Origin: Imbricaverruca yamaguchii
Taxonomy: Eukaryota > Arthropoda > Thecostraca > Neoverrucidae
Direction: 5' to 3'
NCBI GenBank assembly: GCA_034440575.1
Contig: JAOTOL010001559.1
Location: 124,001 to 188,000 of the forward strand
Length of the DNA: 64,000 nt
Shown piece by piece: positions 11,001 to 19,439 of the stretch; position 1 is the first letter of the stretch; every line of letters starts with the position of its first letter. A model generated the notes under the pieces. The model had not been told where the DNA came from, made no database searches, and was given only the letters and a program-made list of their open reading frames with translations. Both the position numbers and the translations under genes were made by a program.

Positions 11001-11231
11001 CTGTAGAGCAGCACTCCTTTGAGCTGATGTTATTGCTCGTTGCATTGCTCTCATTCTCACCTGTTGTCCACCCCGGCATCCTCGCCTCCTCAGCCGTCGT
11101 CGGCGTCCAACCGGGGCCGATTCGGCGGGGCGGACCAGGTCAGGGGACGGCTCAACGCTGTTTACTTTAGCGCCGGCCGCGGCCGGGCTCGGCTGACCGG
11201 GGTCGGAGCGGACCTTCGGACGCGCAGACAT
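8097..11231 (-). CDS. ORF2 polyprotein: AP-type endonuclease and reverse transcriptase, intact
   Basis: The 1,044-residue protein would nick target DNA and copy the element RNA there (target-primed reverse transcription). The first 105 residues are basic and low in complexity (GRRRRLRRRG at 42-51). The endonuclease spans about 108-330, with HINARS (112), SETWL (140), GDLNIN (255) and DHQPI (320). The reverse transcriptase follows, with TPIFKSGDRSDLSNFRPIS, the DLSKAFDSVDH palm motif, GVAQGSIIGP, and the catalytic YADD at 766-769 (codons 8925-8936). The C-terminus ends with the VAWNRLPPVTR motif common in CR1/Jockey ORF2. No stop or frameshift is present. The start used is the first ATG in frame and an upstream start is possible. 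Clade assignment (CR1 versus another Jockey-group clade) is by pattern only. Confidence 0.92.
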   Translation of the reverse strand: MSARPKVRSDPGQPSPAAAGAKVNSVEPSPDLVRPAESAPVGRRRRLRRRGCRGGQQVRMRAMQRAITSAQRSAALQTTPGTGEVPRRVECPPARPQRQPSSGTGKYYKLGHINARSSVPRLDEVNLLLDRHQLDILCVSETWLRTEITGRVLVIPGYRITRCDRIAPSGSRAALRGGGVAILTREHFRVTRLDIGGADSAVESLWLSVTGAGRRTAIVGAIYRPPSASVTRGLGLIEQQLQAAVSTNKPVVALGDLNINMDADNSNARSLKNVLNDLSLKQLVMQPTHLLPTPSLLDLIITNITDLSTPAIVLPDPIADHQPIIINAQIRRQRPTRSAPVTTRPWRRVDWNALCLSLLTTDWGPLYEATDVDRKLAALMMVWNAAIDEHCPLITVTRRHPHCPWLRDNAELTSAMEERDAARREWETSRTPEARKTYQQSRNRLKSKLIQARREFLCGGLLTNRREFWRRLKEFAFRPTEEPTDSVEDVLARADEFNLHFAEVGARIAAEVVRDGSPKHGPRPPRVCASALTLHPATLPELSNAIGRMSSSRAVGVDGVPLHAIKKCFAVIGPHLLHLINCSITTQTFPTAWKIARVTPIFKSGDRSDLSNFRPISILSVLSKITEKVVSMQLVSYLHDNHALSPLQYAYRPNHCTEDAMLDAVEWMQQIVDKGHVASLTTIDLSKAFDSVDHSVLLTKLGWYGVQSIEWFRSYLSDRKQTVNGGSSILHLTHGVAQGSIIGPILFLIFINDLSSFLPHGRLISYADDTQLLDHSLPNVTDLSSLKARVEESISSLQNWFQSNSLRMNQDKTQFTLFGTKASLKKAANFQITLSDSTITPRPTVKVLGVLLDQQLSWDSHISMVVRKCNAIIASLYKFRQHFTTDVLKLLVQLHVFPHILYCLSLWGGAAQCRLHRVQKCINFAARLVTGVRRNEHVSPALVSLGWLTLAEMVREHDCIQVYRAMCIRQCPEAVRRMFTWRSQVSQRETRAGSVGELHLTRCRLTQTQRGFSYRAAVAWNRLPPVTRQAPSRSALKGALAQSR

Positions 11232-11723
11232 CTGCGACGGCTGTCCTAGGGGGCGGGGTAGACGGGGGTGGAGGGGTGCGAAGTGATTGATGATGGTGTT
11301 CTTGCGCCTCTGCGGCTGGTGGCTGTTCGGCGGCTGGTAGGCATGGCGATAGTTCTACGTGTTTTGCTGATTTATTGGCTGCTTGGACTGATGAAGAAAT
11401 TTCGATGACGGGACCTTGAACTTGGTTTAATTCTGAGTCTTGTCCAAAGCTTCCGAGGGGTGCTCTCAGGGAGTGTGGCTCGCCCTCACACAATTCAAGC
11501 GTTCGTGACCGTTGAAATGTCCGAACTTAATAACGCGATTTTCAGCTGATTGAAACACTCACAGTTTTCGGCGGTTTCACATATTCACTATCAGATGTTG
11601 CGATTTTCATGTGCACACTGTACCACTGTGATGCTGCCTTGTTCTGAAATAAATATACGAAATGGTAAGGAGCGGCCGGGGGTCGCTGTCAAGCGCCGCA
11701 ACCCGTCCGCCCCGCCCGTCCCC
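11232..11723 (-). other. leader or ORF1 remnant of the non-LTR element
   Basis: This is the 5' part of the non-LTR element. A 108-residue frame (11167-11493) is rich in P, A and S and has no zinc knuckle or other ORF1 mark, so it is not called as a gene. A TTTATTTCAG word near 11645 resembles a splice acceptor. The first 50 bases are strongly G+C-rich, as internal promoters of such elements often are. Confidence 0.5.
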
Positions 11724-11728
11724 TGCTT
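11724..11728. repeat. target-site duplication, right copy
   Basis: TGCTT borders the 5' end of the non-LTR element and matches 7954-7958. A 5-bp duplication is short for a non-LTR element. Confidence 0.85.
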
Positions 11729-13300
11729 GATGCTGTGTTGAGTCAGATGGTCTTGAAATTCGTTACTGGTGAAGATGTTACCCAGCACCTTTTGGCTGGC
11801 TATGAAATGCTTCGCATTGTCTGTGTAAAGTGACTCTGGAACACAGTAGGTGCTACAGAAGCGTCTGAACGACTGGAGGAATGCATGCAGGCTGAGGTCT
11901 GGTACCAGATCTAGATGGATGCAGCGCAGAGCAAGACAGGTATACAGCACGATGTACATCTTCTTCAGGCTGCCATCTGGCTCTTCCACGAAGATGTGGC
12001 CCGTGTAGTCAATGGCTGTGTCGTTGAACGGTTTGATGAATTGCATTCTTTCTTTTGGTAGGTTGGTCATCTTTGGGTAAGCGTATGCGAACGCATTGAG
12101 TTTCTTGCACGTGATGCAGTCAGCGAGCACTCGCTTCACGCATTGGCGTCCACACGGCAACCAGAATCCTCTCTCCCGAAGTTCAGTGAGGGTTGTACCG
12201 ACTCCAAGATGTTTGCACTGCAAGTGCTGGTCTTCGATTTGTAGTGTTGTCAGCCGATGATTTTTGCCGAGAAGAATGGGATTATGCACTGCATATGAGT
12301 ACATGTTCAGCTTGGACAGTCTGCCCTGACACCGCAGTAGTCCATGTTGGTCAACGAAAAGGTTTAGGTCGCTCACCAGCCTTGGCGTGGGTGTTCCTGG
12401 CTTGGTCGGTCTTGGTTCTTTCTTGAGGTCGTGCAGATACTTGAGTTCAGCGTTGAAGGACTCCACTTGCATCACCTTCAGCCAATACTGCTCAGCTTGT
12501 AGCTGAGTGTCGGCTTGCCTGCGCTTCAGCTTGTTCACAAACTGGAACACGCGTGCAGTCACTCGGTGTAGTCTTCGCAGTGAAGAGAAGTGATTGATGT
12601 CCATGATGGGTGCAGTTGATGGAGTTGTTGGTACCTCCATTCCAGTCAGTCGATTCTGGGGATCGACAGTCTGCTTGGCATCTTCGGACAGACAGTGCAG
12701 AGGACTTGTTGGCCATTTCTCTGAGTCATCAGAGAGCCAGTCCGGTCCGTGGAGCCACTGATGCAGCTTCTTGCTGAGTTCTCTTGCAGATATGCCACGC
12801 GTGAGCATATCTGCAACGTTCGAAGAGGTGTCTACGTAGTGATGGGTGAGCTCGCACTTATACTTTTCTCGCAGCTTCACCTTCATGGAGGTGATATCTT
12901 CTAGCCGGTTACTGGTGAACTTGCTTTTCGACTTGCAGCCTGTTGACACCCACTCGAGGACTACTTGAGCGTCGCTCCAGAGGTAGATGTGGCTGACGGG
13001 TAGGACGAGAGAGTCCAGAATCAGCGATAGGCACTTTAACGCTAGAAAGACAGCGAGGAGCTCCAGCTGCGGGATGCTCTTGTCGTCCGGTGCAAGTTTG
13101 CCCTTTGCGAGTACCAGTTGCGGCACAGAGCCTTCCTGCTTCAGGTAGCAGACGAATCCATAACCCTTCTTGCTTCCATCGCAGAAGAGATGAATTTCTG
13201 CTGGCAGGTTCTGCTCTGTCTCTCCAGTCTTCCTGGGTATCTGAAGCTGACGAAGCTGTAGGAGGTCGTTCTTCATTCTGCCAAAGGAAGCAGAATCGGT
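11724..13300 (-). pseudogene. BEL/Pao RNase H and integrase N-terminal part
   Basis: The frame opens near 13315, in a different frame from the reverse transcriptase. It first shows RNase H (FCDGSKKGYGF, LELLAV, LWSDAQVV, SSNVADMLTRG carry the four acidic positions). Next comes the integrase zinc-binding region (HxxLQCKHLG...CITCK), then the catalytic core with the first two aspartates in DTAIDYTGHIF and LYTDNAKHFI. The frame is cut at 11728 by the non-LTR insertion, between the second aspartate and the glutamate. Downstream of that point the track continues into element leader sequence and has no meaning. The family places RNase H after reverse transcriptase, and the missing connection lies at the deletion near 13.3 kb. 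Confidence 0.9.
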
Positions 13301-14387
13301 CTTTATCTTCCTCATACTTCAGGTATATCTGCAGGAAGGCCTTCTCGATGTCCGCCATGAGTACGTGTCTGTTCGTGCGGAAACGCAGAAGCAGAGTGAC
13401 CAGGTCGTTAAGAAGATCGATTCCTTTGAAACATGCGTCGTTCAATGATGGCAGATCTCCGATTTTGAGACTGCAGTTGAAGACGGGGCGGATTTTCGTT
13501 GTGGTTTGTGCATCAGTCTTGATAACGGCATGGTGAGGAATAAACACTCGTTGGTTGGCTGTGGCAGTCTTCAAGTCAACCTCCTCAATGATGCCATCTC
13601 GCAGTTGTTGCAGAAAGACAGCTGAGTAGGCGTCTAGCAAGCCTTTTTTCGACAGCCTGTCGTGAACTTTCTTCACCGTGGCCATGGCTACTTCATAGCT
13701 TTCTGGAACTTGTGAAGTCTTTTCGTTAAACGGGATCTTAACGAAGTATCTACCGTCCTTAAACTCTACTTCCTTGGTGAAGTCCCGCACAAGATTTTCG
13801 TCCTGAGATGATACGTCATTTCCTTCCTTGATTCCTATACTCTCGATGTTAAACATATGCTCGACTTGAAGATCAACATCGCTATCGCTGGACGAAGTGT
13901 GAGCCAGCGGGTGGAAGTATGTTGTCTTCGGATGTAGCGTGGAGTTCACCAAGACAGCCAGAGGTGGCGTGCAGTTGGTGATGGACTCCCTTGAAGCGTC
14001 ACCAGCCACAGGTTCCATTGCTCCTGTTGGTGATGAAGTCATAGAAGGTGCTGAATGACACACCTCGGTTGAGTTTGGTGATGGAGGTAATGTCGACATT
14101 GAAGGAGTCGATGCAGGCGCTGAAGTTAACCCTGATGTTTGTTGTGCGTTCGAAGTTTGTTGTGACGTTGCTGTTTGTCGTTTGTTGTTCGTGTGTTGTT
14201 TGTTGTTCGTTTGTTGTTTGTTGTTCGTGTGTTGTTTGTTGTTCGTTTGTTGATGTGGCACGGCTTGTGGGGAGTTGTCCAACTCACTCACAACTGTTTC
14301 TGGTTGAGTAGCAGCGGCTTCGTGTCCGCTGCAGTGGTTGCAAGTACACACCTGCTGTTTGTCGTGGTTGCATCTGCTGGTTGCCAA
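13290..14387 (-). pseudogene. BEL/Pao pol start and reverse transcriptase, catalytic part deleted
   Basis: After a low-complexity start with TNNKQ repeats come YFVKIPFNEK, KIRPVFNCS, LNDACFKGIDLLNDL and the first palm motif LMADIEKAFLQI. These are typical of BEL/Pao reverse transcriptase. Soon after FCFLWQNE the homology stops and sequence belonging before RNase H (LLQLRQLQIPRK) follows in another frame. The segment that should carry the YxDD motif and the thumb is absent, a loss of several hundred bases. The remaining track to 12909 is out of frame. Pol lies in the same frame as gag-pro, separated only by a stop at about 14403. Confidence 0.88.
14160..14262. repeat. TNNKQ-coding short tandem repeat
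   Basis: Units of TGTTGTTTGTTGTTCG are repeated within the start of pol. On the minus strand they encode repeated TNNKQ residues. The array looks like microsatellite expansion inside the element and probably marks non-selected sequence. Confidence 0.8.
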
Positions 14388-14402
14388 CAGATGCGGAAAC
14401 CG

Positions 14403-16571
14403 TCAATTCGAGTTGTCGTTGCGGCTGGAGGTACAGTGATCTTTCCAGCTATCGCCTGTGAGCTTGTCGGTGTTGCATGGATGCGATGAACATGGACGCG
14501 ATGAATGAACGTGATGAACATGGACGCGATCATGAGCATGGACGCGATGAACGTTGGCGCGGTTGTCGTGATGATCGTCGGCTCGGCTGGTGTGATAGCC
14601 GCCGCTGCCTTGCTCGTCACTGTTGTCTTCTTGGGTTGACATTCTCGTGACGTCTACTCCGTGAAGATAGGACTGAATGTCTCCGAAAAGAAGGAGGCCG
14701 TCCAGCACTTCCAGGGCAGTACCTTGACCTAGATCAACTGTTCTCAGAGGCTTCAGAGTGCTGATGATGTCAGCTCCAAGAAGACAGTCAAAGTCTCCGA
14801 TTGTGTCTGAGGACATATCGTTGAAGAACGAATCTGCGAGTCGTACACCTTGTGTCTTGAGTGTATCGACAAGATCCTTGACGCTGGGGATGGTGTACTG
14901 CAGGTTCATCTGTTCATCGACTAGGAAGTCGTGTCTGGTGCAGGCTGTAGGTGTGAAGATGACGTCACACGTAACTGTCTTGTAGCTGACGTCTTGTACT
15001 CCGATACAGGTTTTTACCTTGTATTGGGTCCGTGGCGATTCAGAGCAGAATCCCAATTTATTTGCTAACTGCTGGCTAATGTACGAGGCTTGCGAACCGT
15101 AGTCTACCATGCACCTGACGCGTTCGCAGACTTCTCCGTCGTTGACATGCATGAGAATGGACATCGATGGGAGTAGAACGGACTGTCCTTTGTGTGTACT
15201 GTTACAGATGATGCGCAGACTGCTTTGAAGTTGAGTGGGTTCGCCGGGTTTGACGACGCATACAGCTGCAATGTGTTGTTTGCTACTGCAAATGTTGCAC
15301 GGATACGTGAGCCCTGTTGTTGGGCCTTTGCATTCAGTGAGTTTGTGTGCTCCACTGCATCTGGAGCACAGGTTGAGTTCCTTGAGACGTTGAATTCTCG
15401 TATGTGGCGTTGTGAATGTGGTACATTTGAACATGGAGTGTGCACCTTCACACATTTTGCATGCATTGAACCTATGTGCCTCAGTTGAAGCTGAAGGACT
15501 TGGGTTGCCAGGCTTCGATGACTTCCCCATCGTATGCTCTGCTTCAGTGTGGAACGTCTGCAGCGAAGCCCTGCCTTCCTGCCACGTCGATGCACCACGT
15601 TGCTGCAGTCGCTTCTGCGGGTTGAACGACTTGGAGAGTTTTGACTTCACCCCAAGTAGTTCTTTGACCTGCTTCGCTTCAGTCTTCACTTGAGGAGTAG
15701 TAGTTCGCATCAATGATTTGATGACCTCGTTGTAGTTTTCAAGCAGTTGCTTGGTACTTGGGAAGTCAGTTTTCAGGAGGGCGCCGAGTTTTGACTTGAA
15801 GTTAGTCGGGAGTTTCTCACAGATCATGAAGCTGACAATCTTGCTGCCCAAGGTGCTTTCCTCCAGAGCGTCGTAACCGAAGGTCTTGAGCTCATAGACG
15901 GAAACACGCGCAGCATTGAAAAACGTCCTGATTGCGGCGAAGTCCCTCGCTGGTGGGGGCGTCAACTCATGTAGCTTCTTGATGTGCTGCTCGACTATGA
16001 CGTCCTCGTCAAGGAACTCGTCAGTCAAGAACTTCCTTGCGATAGGGTAGTTGCTCTCCTCGTTCGAGAGGTGTTTTATGGTATCCAAGGCACAGCCGCG
16101 CAGGTAAGTTTTCAAATACATGAGCTTGGCTGCGTCACTGTAGATGGCGCTGCCGCCAATGAGGTCGTCGAACATGTGTAAGAAGTCATTGAAACTCATG
16201 ACATCGTCTTGTGATCCAGAGAAGATTGGCATCTTCAATTTCTGAACGTCCGGTAGCTTGATGCATCCGGCAGATGATCGTAATCCATCAGGATGTTCTT
16301 CTTTCGGGGGTTTCACCATTGTCTTTGTGTGATCAAAAACAGCTTTCTTGGTTTCGGAAAAAGCATCGTAAAGCTCGCTTATCCACGATTCTTCCGTGTC
16401 AAGGTCTTCTTCCTCAGTAAGAAAGGATATGTAGTCGTCATGTTTGCTTTGAACATCAGACCATGCCGTGGTTAGTTCAGCCCAGCCGTCTTTAACTAGC
16501 TCGGGGGATCGAAGGACCCTGACGGGATCGAAGGACGGGACACCATTCGAGTTTGGATAGTATGGTGGCAC
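14403..16571 (-). pseudogene. BEL/Pao gag and aspartic protease frame
   Basis: The 722-residue frame is open. Gag covers about 1-360, with LPKxxMPxFSG-like KLKMPIFSG at 112-119 and the typical MYLKTYLRGCALDTI helix at 151-165. Three zinc knuckles follow at 371-383, 402-414 and 425-438, in the CxxC...H...C pattern of Pao/BEL gag. The protease active site is VDYGSQASYI at 489-498, where D-Y-G replaces the usual D-S/T-G. The end is low-complexity and rich in H, D and R owing to a GCGATGAACATGGAC-type repeat. The first ATG lies inside the 5' LTR, so the real start may be further down. It is called a pseudogene because the element as a whole is dead, although this frame itself is unbroken. Confidence 0.85.
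14470..14565. repeat. short tandem repeat at the gag-pol junction
   Basis: ATGGACGCGATGAAC-like words are repeated about five times. They lie in the end of the gag-pro frame and produce its histidine-rich tail (HVHRIHA-like). Confidence 0.7.
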
Positions 16572-16678
16572 TATAATGTTGTGGTTGCAATGATGATTAG
16601 TGGCATTTTAATGTCTGTATGCATTTTACACTTGTATTTCAAATGCTGTGATTAATATGTGCGCGCAGAATTATCGCA
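16520..16678 (-). repeat. BEL/Pao 5' LTR
   Basis: This is nearly identical to 6916-7074. The minus strand begins TGCGATAATTC and ends GATCCCGTCA. Downstream (16519 leftwards) the sequence repeats a GTCCTTCGATCCC word that also occurs inside the LTR. No clear TGG primer-binding site follows, so the element may have lost bases here. The gag ATG at 16571 lies within this LTR. Confidence 0.8.
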
Positions 16679-18654
16679 GGGTTGAATTCCAAGTATTTCT
16701 TTCTAAGGACAGGGAAGTGGGACAGGACTAACCCTCTGTCTTGTCCAAGCTTATCGCGTTCCTGGTTTGTCCCCCCCCGATTTCGAAGCCGTGGCTGCAG
16801 CCATGAGGGAATGCCCGGTTAAGAGAAGTCGCTCTTCTGTTGAGGGATTCGCAAGCCAATGGGAAAAGTGAGGGTGAAGACATTGCTCCTGAGCGCCGCA
16901 CTACTTCAAGGTCAATGCTGCTCAATACGCCCTATACAAGGAGGATACGAATAATTACGAAGATTCCCATCTCAAAGCAACCTTTGGGGATCTTCATCTA
17001 GAGGTGGTCTTATCCAGTCTACTCAATGTTAATGCACACTGGCGAGGACTAACATTCGCAGGATGGTGTCAGAACATGGCGGAAATTACCTATTCATTCA
17101 GTGGTAACCATGTTGCCTGAACCATTTTTTGTTCAATTAAACTGAATTGATACATTTTATTGAACTTCTGCGGCATTGCTGGTTAGCTTTGGAGGGAATC
17201 TTCATTAAGGACCAGCAAAGATGTAAAATAGTATGAACTATGGTAATAACAATCAATTTGGATTGAATTTGTTTTACACAAATTTTCAGAATTGGCCAAT
17301 TAAGTAACGCTTTGCTTATAAAACACACAATAGGTACTACGCTACATCAATATCCACAATTTTTGCGAAAGTATGCTTCAATTTCCCACCTCTTGGAAAC
17401 GAAAACAGTAAGATCGATAATGGCGGCATGTCGTCAGTGCCGGGCTGTGTAAGTCGCAAAAGGTTTATCAAACCTACAAACATCTAAGCGACAAAATAAA
17501 CAAACTCAAGTAAGTGGACATTGAGGAATGTCGCCCATGTGCCAGATTTTCGTTATTTGTGGTTACCTGTCCATGTGAGCGCCCCACTTAACCTGATTGA
17601 CATCGCCGGTTTTGTCGCATCCCTTTTGACGAGGTGGGTTCGTATTGTGATTAGTTAGTAGGTGCCTGCCTATACTTCTTTATAATTAAGTAATTGTGCG
17701 CTCCAGACCCATTGAGCTGAACCTATTTAGAAACAGTACAAAGTATCGTATGTGATAATTTTAATGGTATATTTTTAGCGAGTTGATAACATGCATTTTC
17801 AGCTTACCTTCCCAAAGAAGCAATGCCCCTTTGTTCTATGTTTTCCACTGCATGATGTGAGCATGGGAATTTATGCAGGCGTCATTTTATAGCATACATG
17901 GCTGGAACTGACGTTTTGTGCATTGAATCCTGCCAATTTGCATGTAACTTTATATAATAATGTAATTTATTCAAAGGTTGATGTGGCAGCACTAAAGTTG
18001 AGAAGTCCCTTGTGTGTATATTTTAGTGACTTCAATAAGTGAACTTTGGTACAGGGTTGAGAAAATATGCTGTTCATGGATTTTGGGTATCCATACCATT
18101 CTTTTGATAAAATTATGCTAATTTTTGCATGTTGAAGGTAACTGCTGCTGCTCGACAATGAGTTACTTGTATTATTACAGTTTAGGGTTATCAAAAGACA
18201 AGTTTGGCATATATTATAGCTGTATGAAACATACAAAGGGGTTATCAGTTAGGGAAACTAGTTGTATTTTCTATTTTTGGAGAGCATTTCCATAATGGGG
18301 TGTCACATGTTTTGTTAATAGGAATGAAAAACTATATGATATTCACATCATTTATGCTATATTGTGGCCTAGAAAATAACTGGGTGGTCAACTGCTTTTT
18401 GCCACATGGTGTTTTACTTCGGAAACTCCATATGTATATCTAATACCATCATTTTTATACAAGACAAACAAAATCACTTCATCCATTTAGCCTGATTTCC
18501 ACTTGTGGGAAGTTTGTCTTCAAAAATGGAAATAGGTTTTCCAATAATGTAGTGCATCTTCAGCATTGTGTTCTTGAACTCTGGAATATGCATTATGCAA
18601 ATCATGCTGTATTTGGACTGTGCACTTCTATGAGCAACAACCAATATGAATTAA
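16679..18654. other. AT-rich intergenic DNA, nothing recognised
   Basis: Apart from a slightly G+C-richer patch at 16730-16980, the stretch is AT-rich with short random frames. No repeat family from elsewhere in the window was matched here. Confidence 0.5.
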
Positions 18655-18712
18655 CTATGGGCGCAAAATGACCTTAGTAGTCCACGCTCCCTTAAGCCCA
18701 AATAATCAATCA
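18655..18712 (+). repeat. isolated SINE 3' tail
   Basis: TATGGGCGCAAAATGACC, then GTC-ACGC and CCCAAATAAT(C)AATC words, match the tail of the complete SINE at 59017-59280 and the lone tails at about 32240 and 45325. No tRNA-like head precedes it. Confidence 0.6.
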
Positions 18713-19430
18713 ATATGAATTAACTAATATGTATTTGATTCAAATATACCTCTGATGCCATTTACATTTAAGGAATATTTGATATAAGGTTTGACCAAAG
18801 TGTTCTTGTCGTTTAACCCCCACTTACCTACACATTGGCAAAGCTGAGAGTGCCTACCTCTTATAAGTTATTACTAATTAATGATGCACCAATGGAGACA
18901 TGCAGGATTGATTATGGAATAATCAATAATGAAGGGAGGAGAGTTCGATTGGAGTTACTATGCTGCCTTTTCCATAGATGTGAAAACTGTTTTGTGGATT
19001 TCCCTTCTTTTGAAGCTTTGCAAAATGCAGGAATTGTATCTGTATTTATATATTTGTATTGTCAAGGTGAGATTGAACAGTTATGGTGCGGTTGGTGAGT
19101 CATGCTCATAAGACCACTTCTATTCTGTGCCTCTTGGATAGTTCAAGTTGTACCTGAATGTTGTGTGGAGCCTCCATAATAATTGCCTTCATACCTTCAG
19201 ATGAGAGATAAATTCAAACCATAGGGCAGTCTTGCATTGGTCTACACTAAAAAAAGGTTAACAGACTTGCAACTATGAAAATTGCATAGCTGGTATCCAT
19301 ATATCTCAGCCTGTTTGGTGTCAAACTCCATGCACATATGTCAGTGGCAAGTGACAACAAATTTGTTTCAAACCTCATGCCACTCCTCTCCCTCAGCATT
19401 CTTGTCAATCAGGTCTTGGTGTCCTAGTTC
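18713..19430. other. AT-rich DNA, nothing recognised
   Basis: There are only short frames and no recognisable repeat. It could be the 3' flank of the broken gene to its right. Confidence 0.4.
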
Positions 19431-19439
19431 ATTTACCAT

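Larger units (their letters stand above)
7959..11723 (-). mobile_element. CR1/Jockey-like non-LTR retrotransposon, near full length
   Basis: The 3,765-bp element lies between two TGCTT repeats inside the BEL/Pao integrase gene. On the minus strand it has a very G+C-rich start (GGGGACGGGCGGGGCGGAC), about 490 bp of leader, one long ORF with endonuclease and reverse transcriptase, and a 140-bp 3' tail. It ends in short pentamers (TGACTTGACTTG) instead of poly-A, as CR1-group elements often do. It is about 95% or more identical to the copy at 23.06-25.9 kb. The intact frame, clean ends and clear duplication indicate a young insertion. Confidence 0.9.
6916..16678 (-). mobile_element. BEL/Pao LTR retrotransposon, internally deleted and interrupted
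   Basis: The element is transcribed leftwards. In order on the minus strand: 5' LTR (16678-16520), gag with three zinc knuckles and an aspartic protease, the N-terminal part of reverse transcriptase, RNase H, integrase, polypurine tract and 3' LTR (7074-6916). The protein order and the integrase and RNase H signatures are those of the Pao/BEL superfamily. A 3,765-bp non-LTR element (7959-11723) splits integrase. Without it the provirus is about 6.0 kb. The catalytic part of reverse transcriptase is missing and a stop separates gag-pro from pol. No envelope-like frame was seen. Flanks show no obvious target duplication. Confidence 0.9.

Noticed and set aside
14403..14405. Stop between gag-pro and pol as a programmed readthrough site
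   Set aside because: Both frames are in the same phase, but the junction lies in low-complexity repeats and the element is otherwise dead. No context supports readthrough over simple decay.
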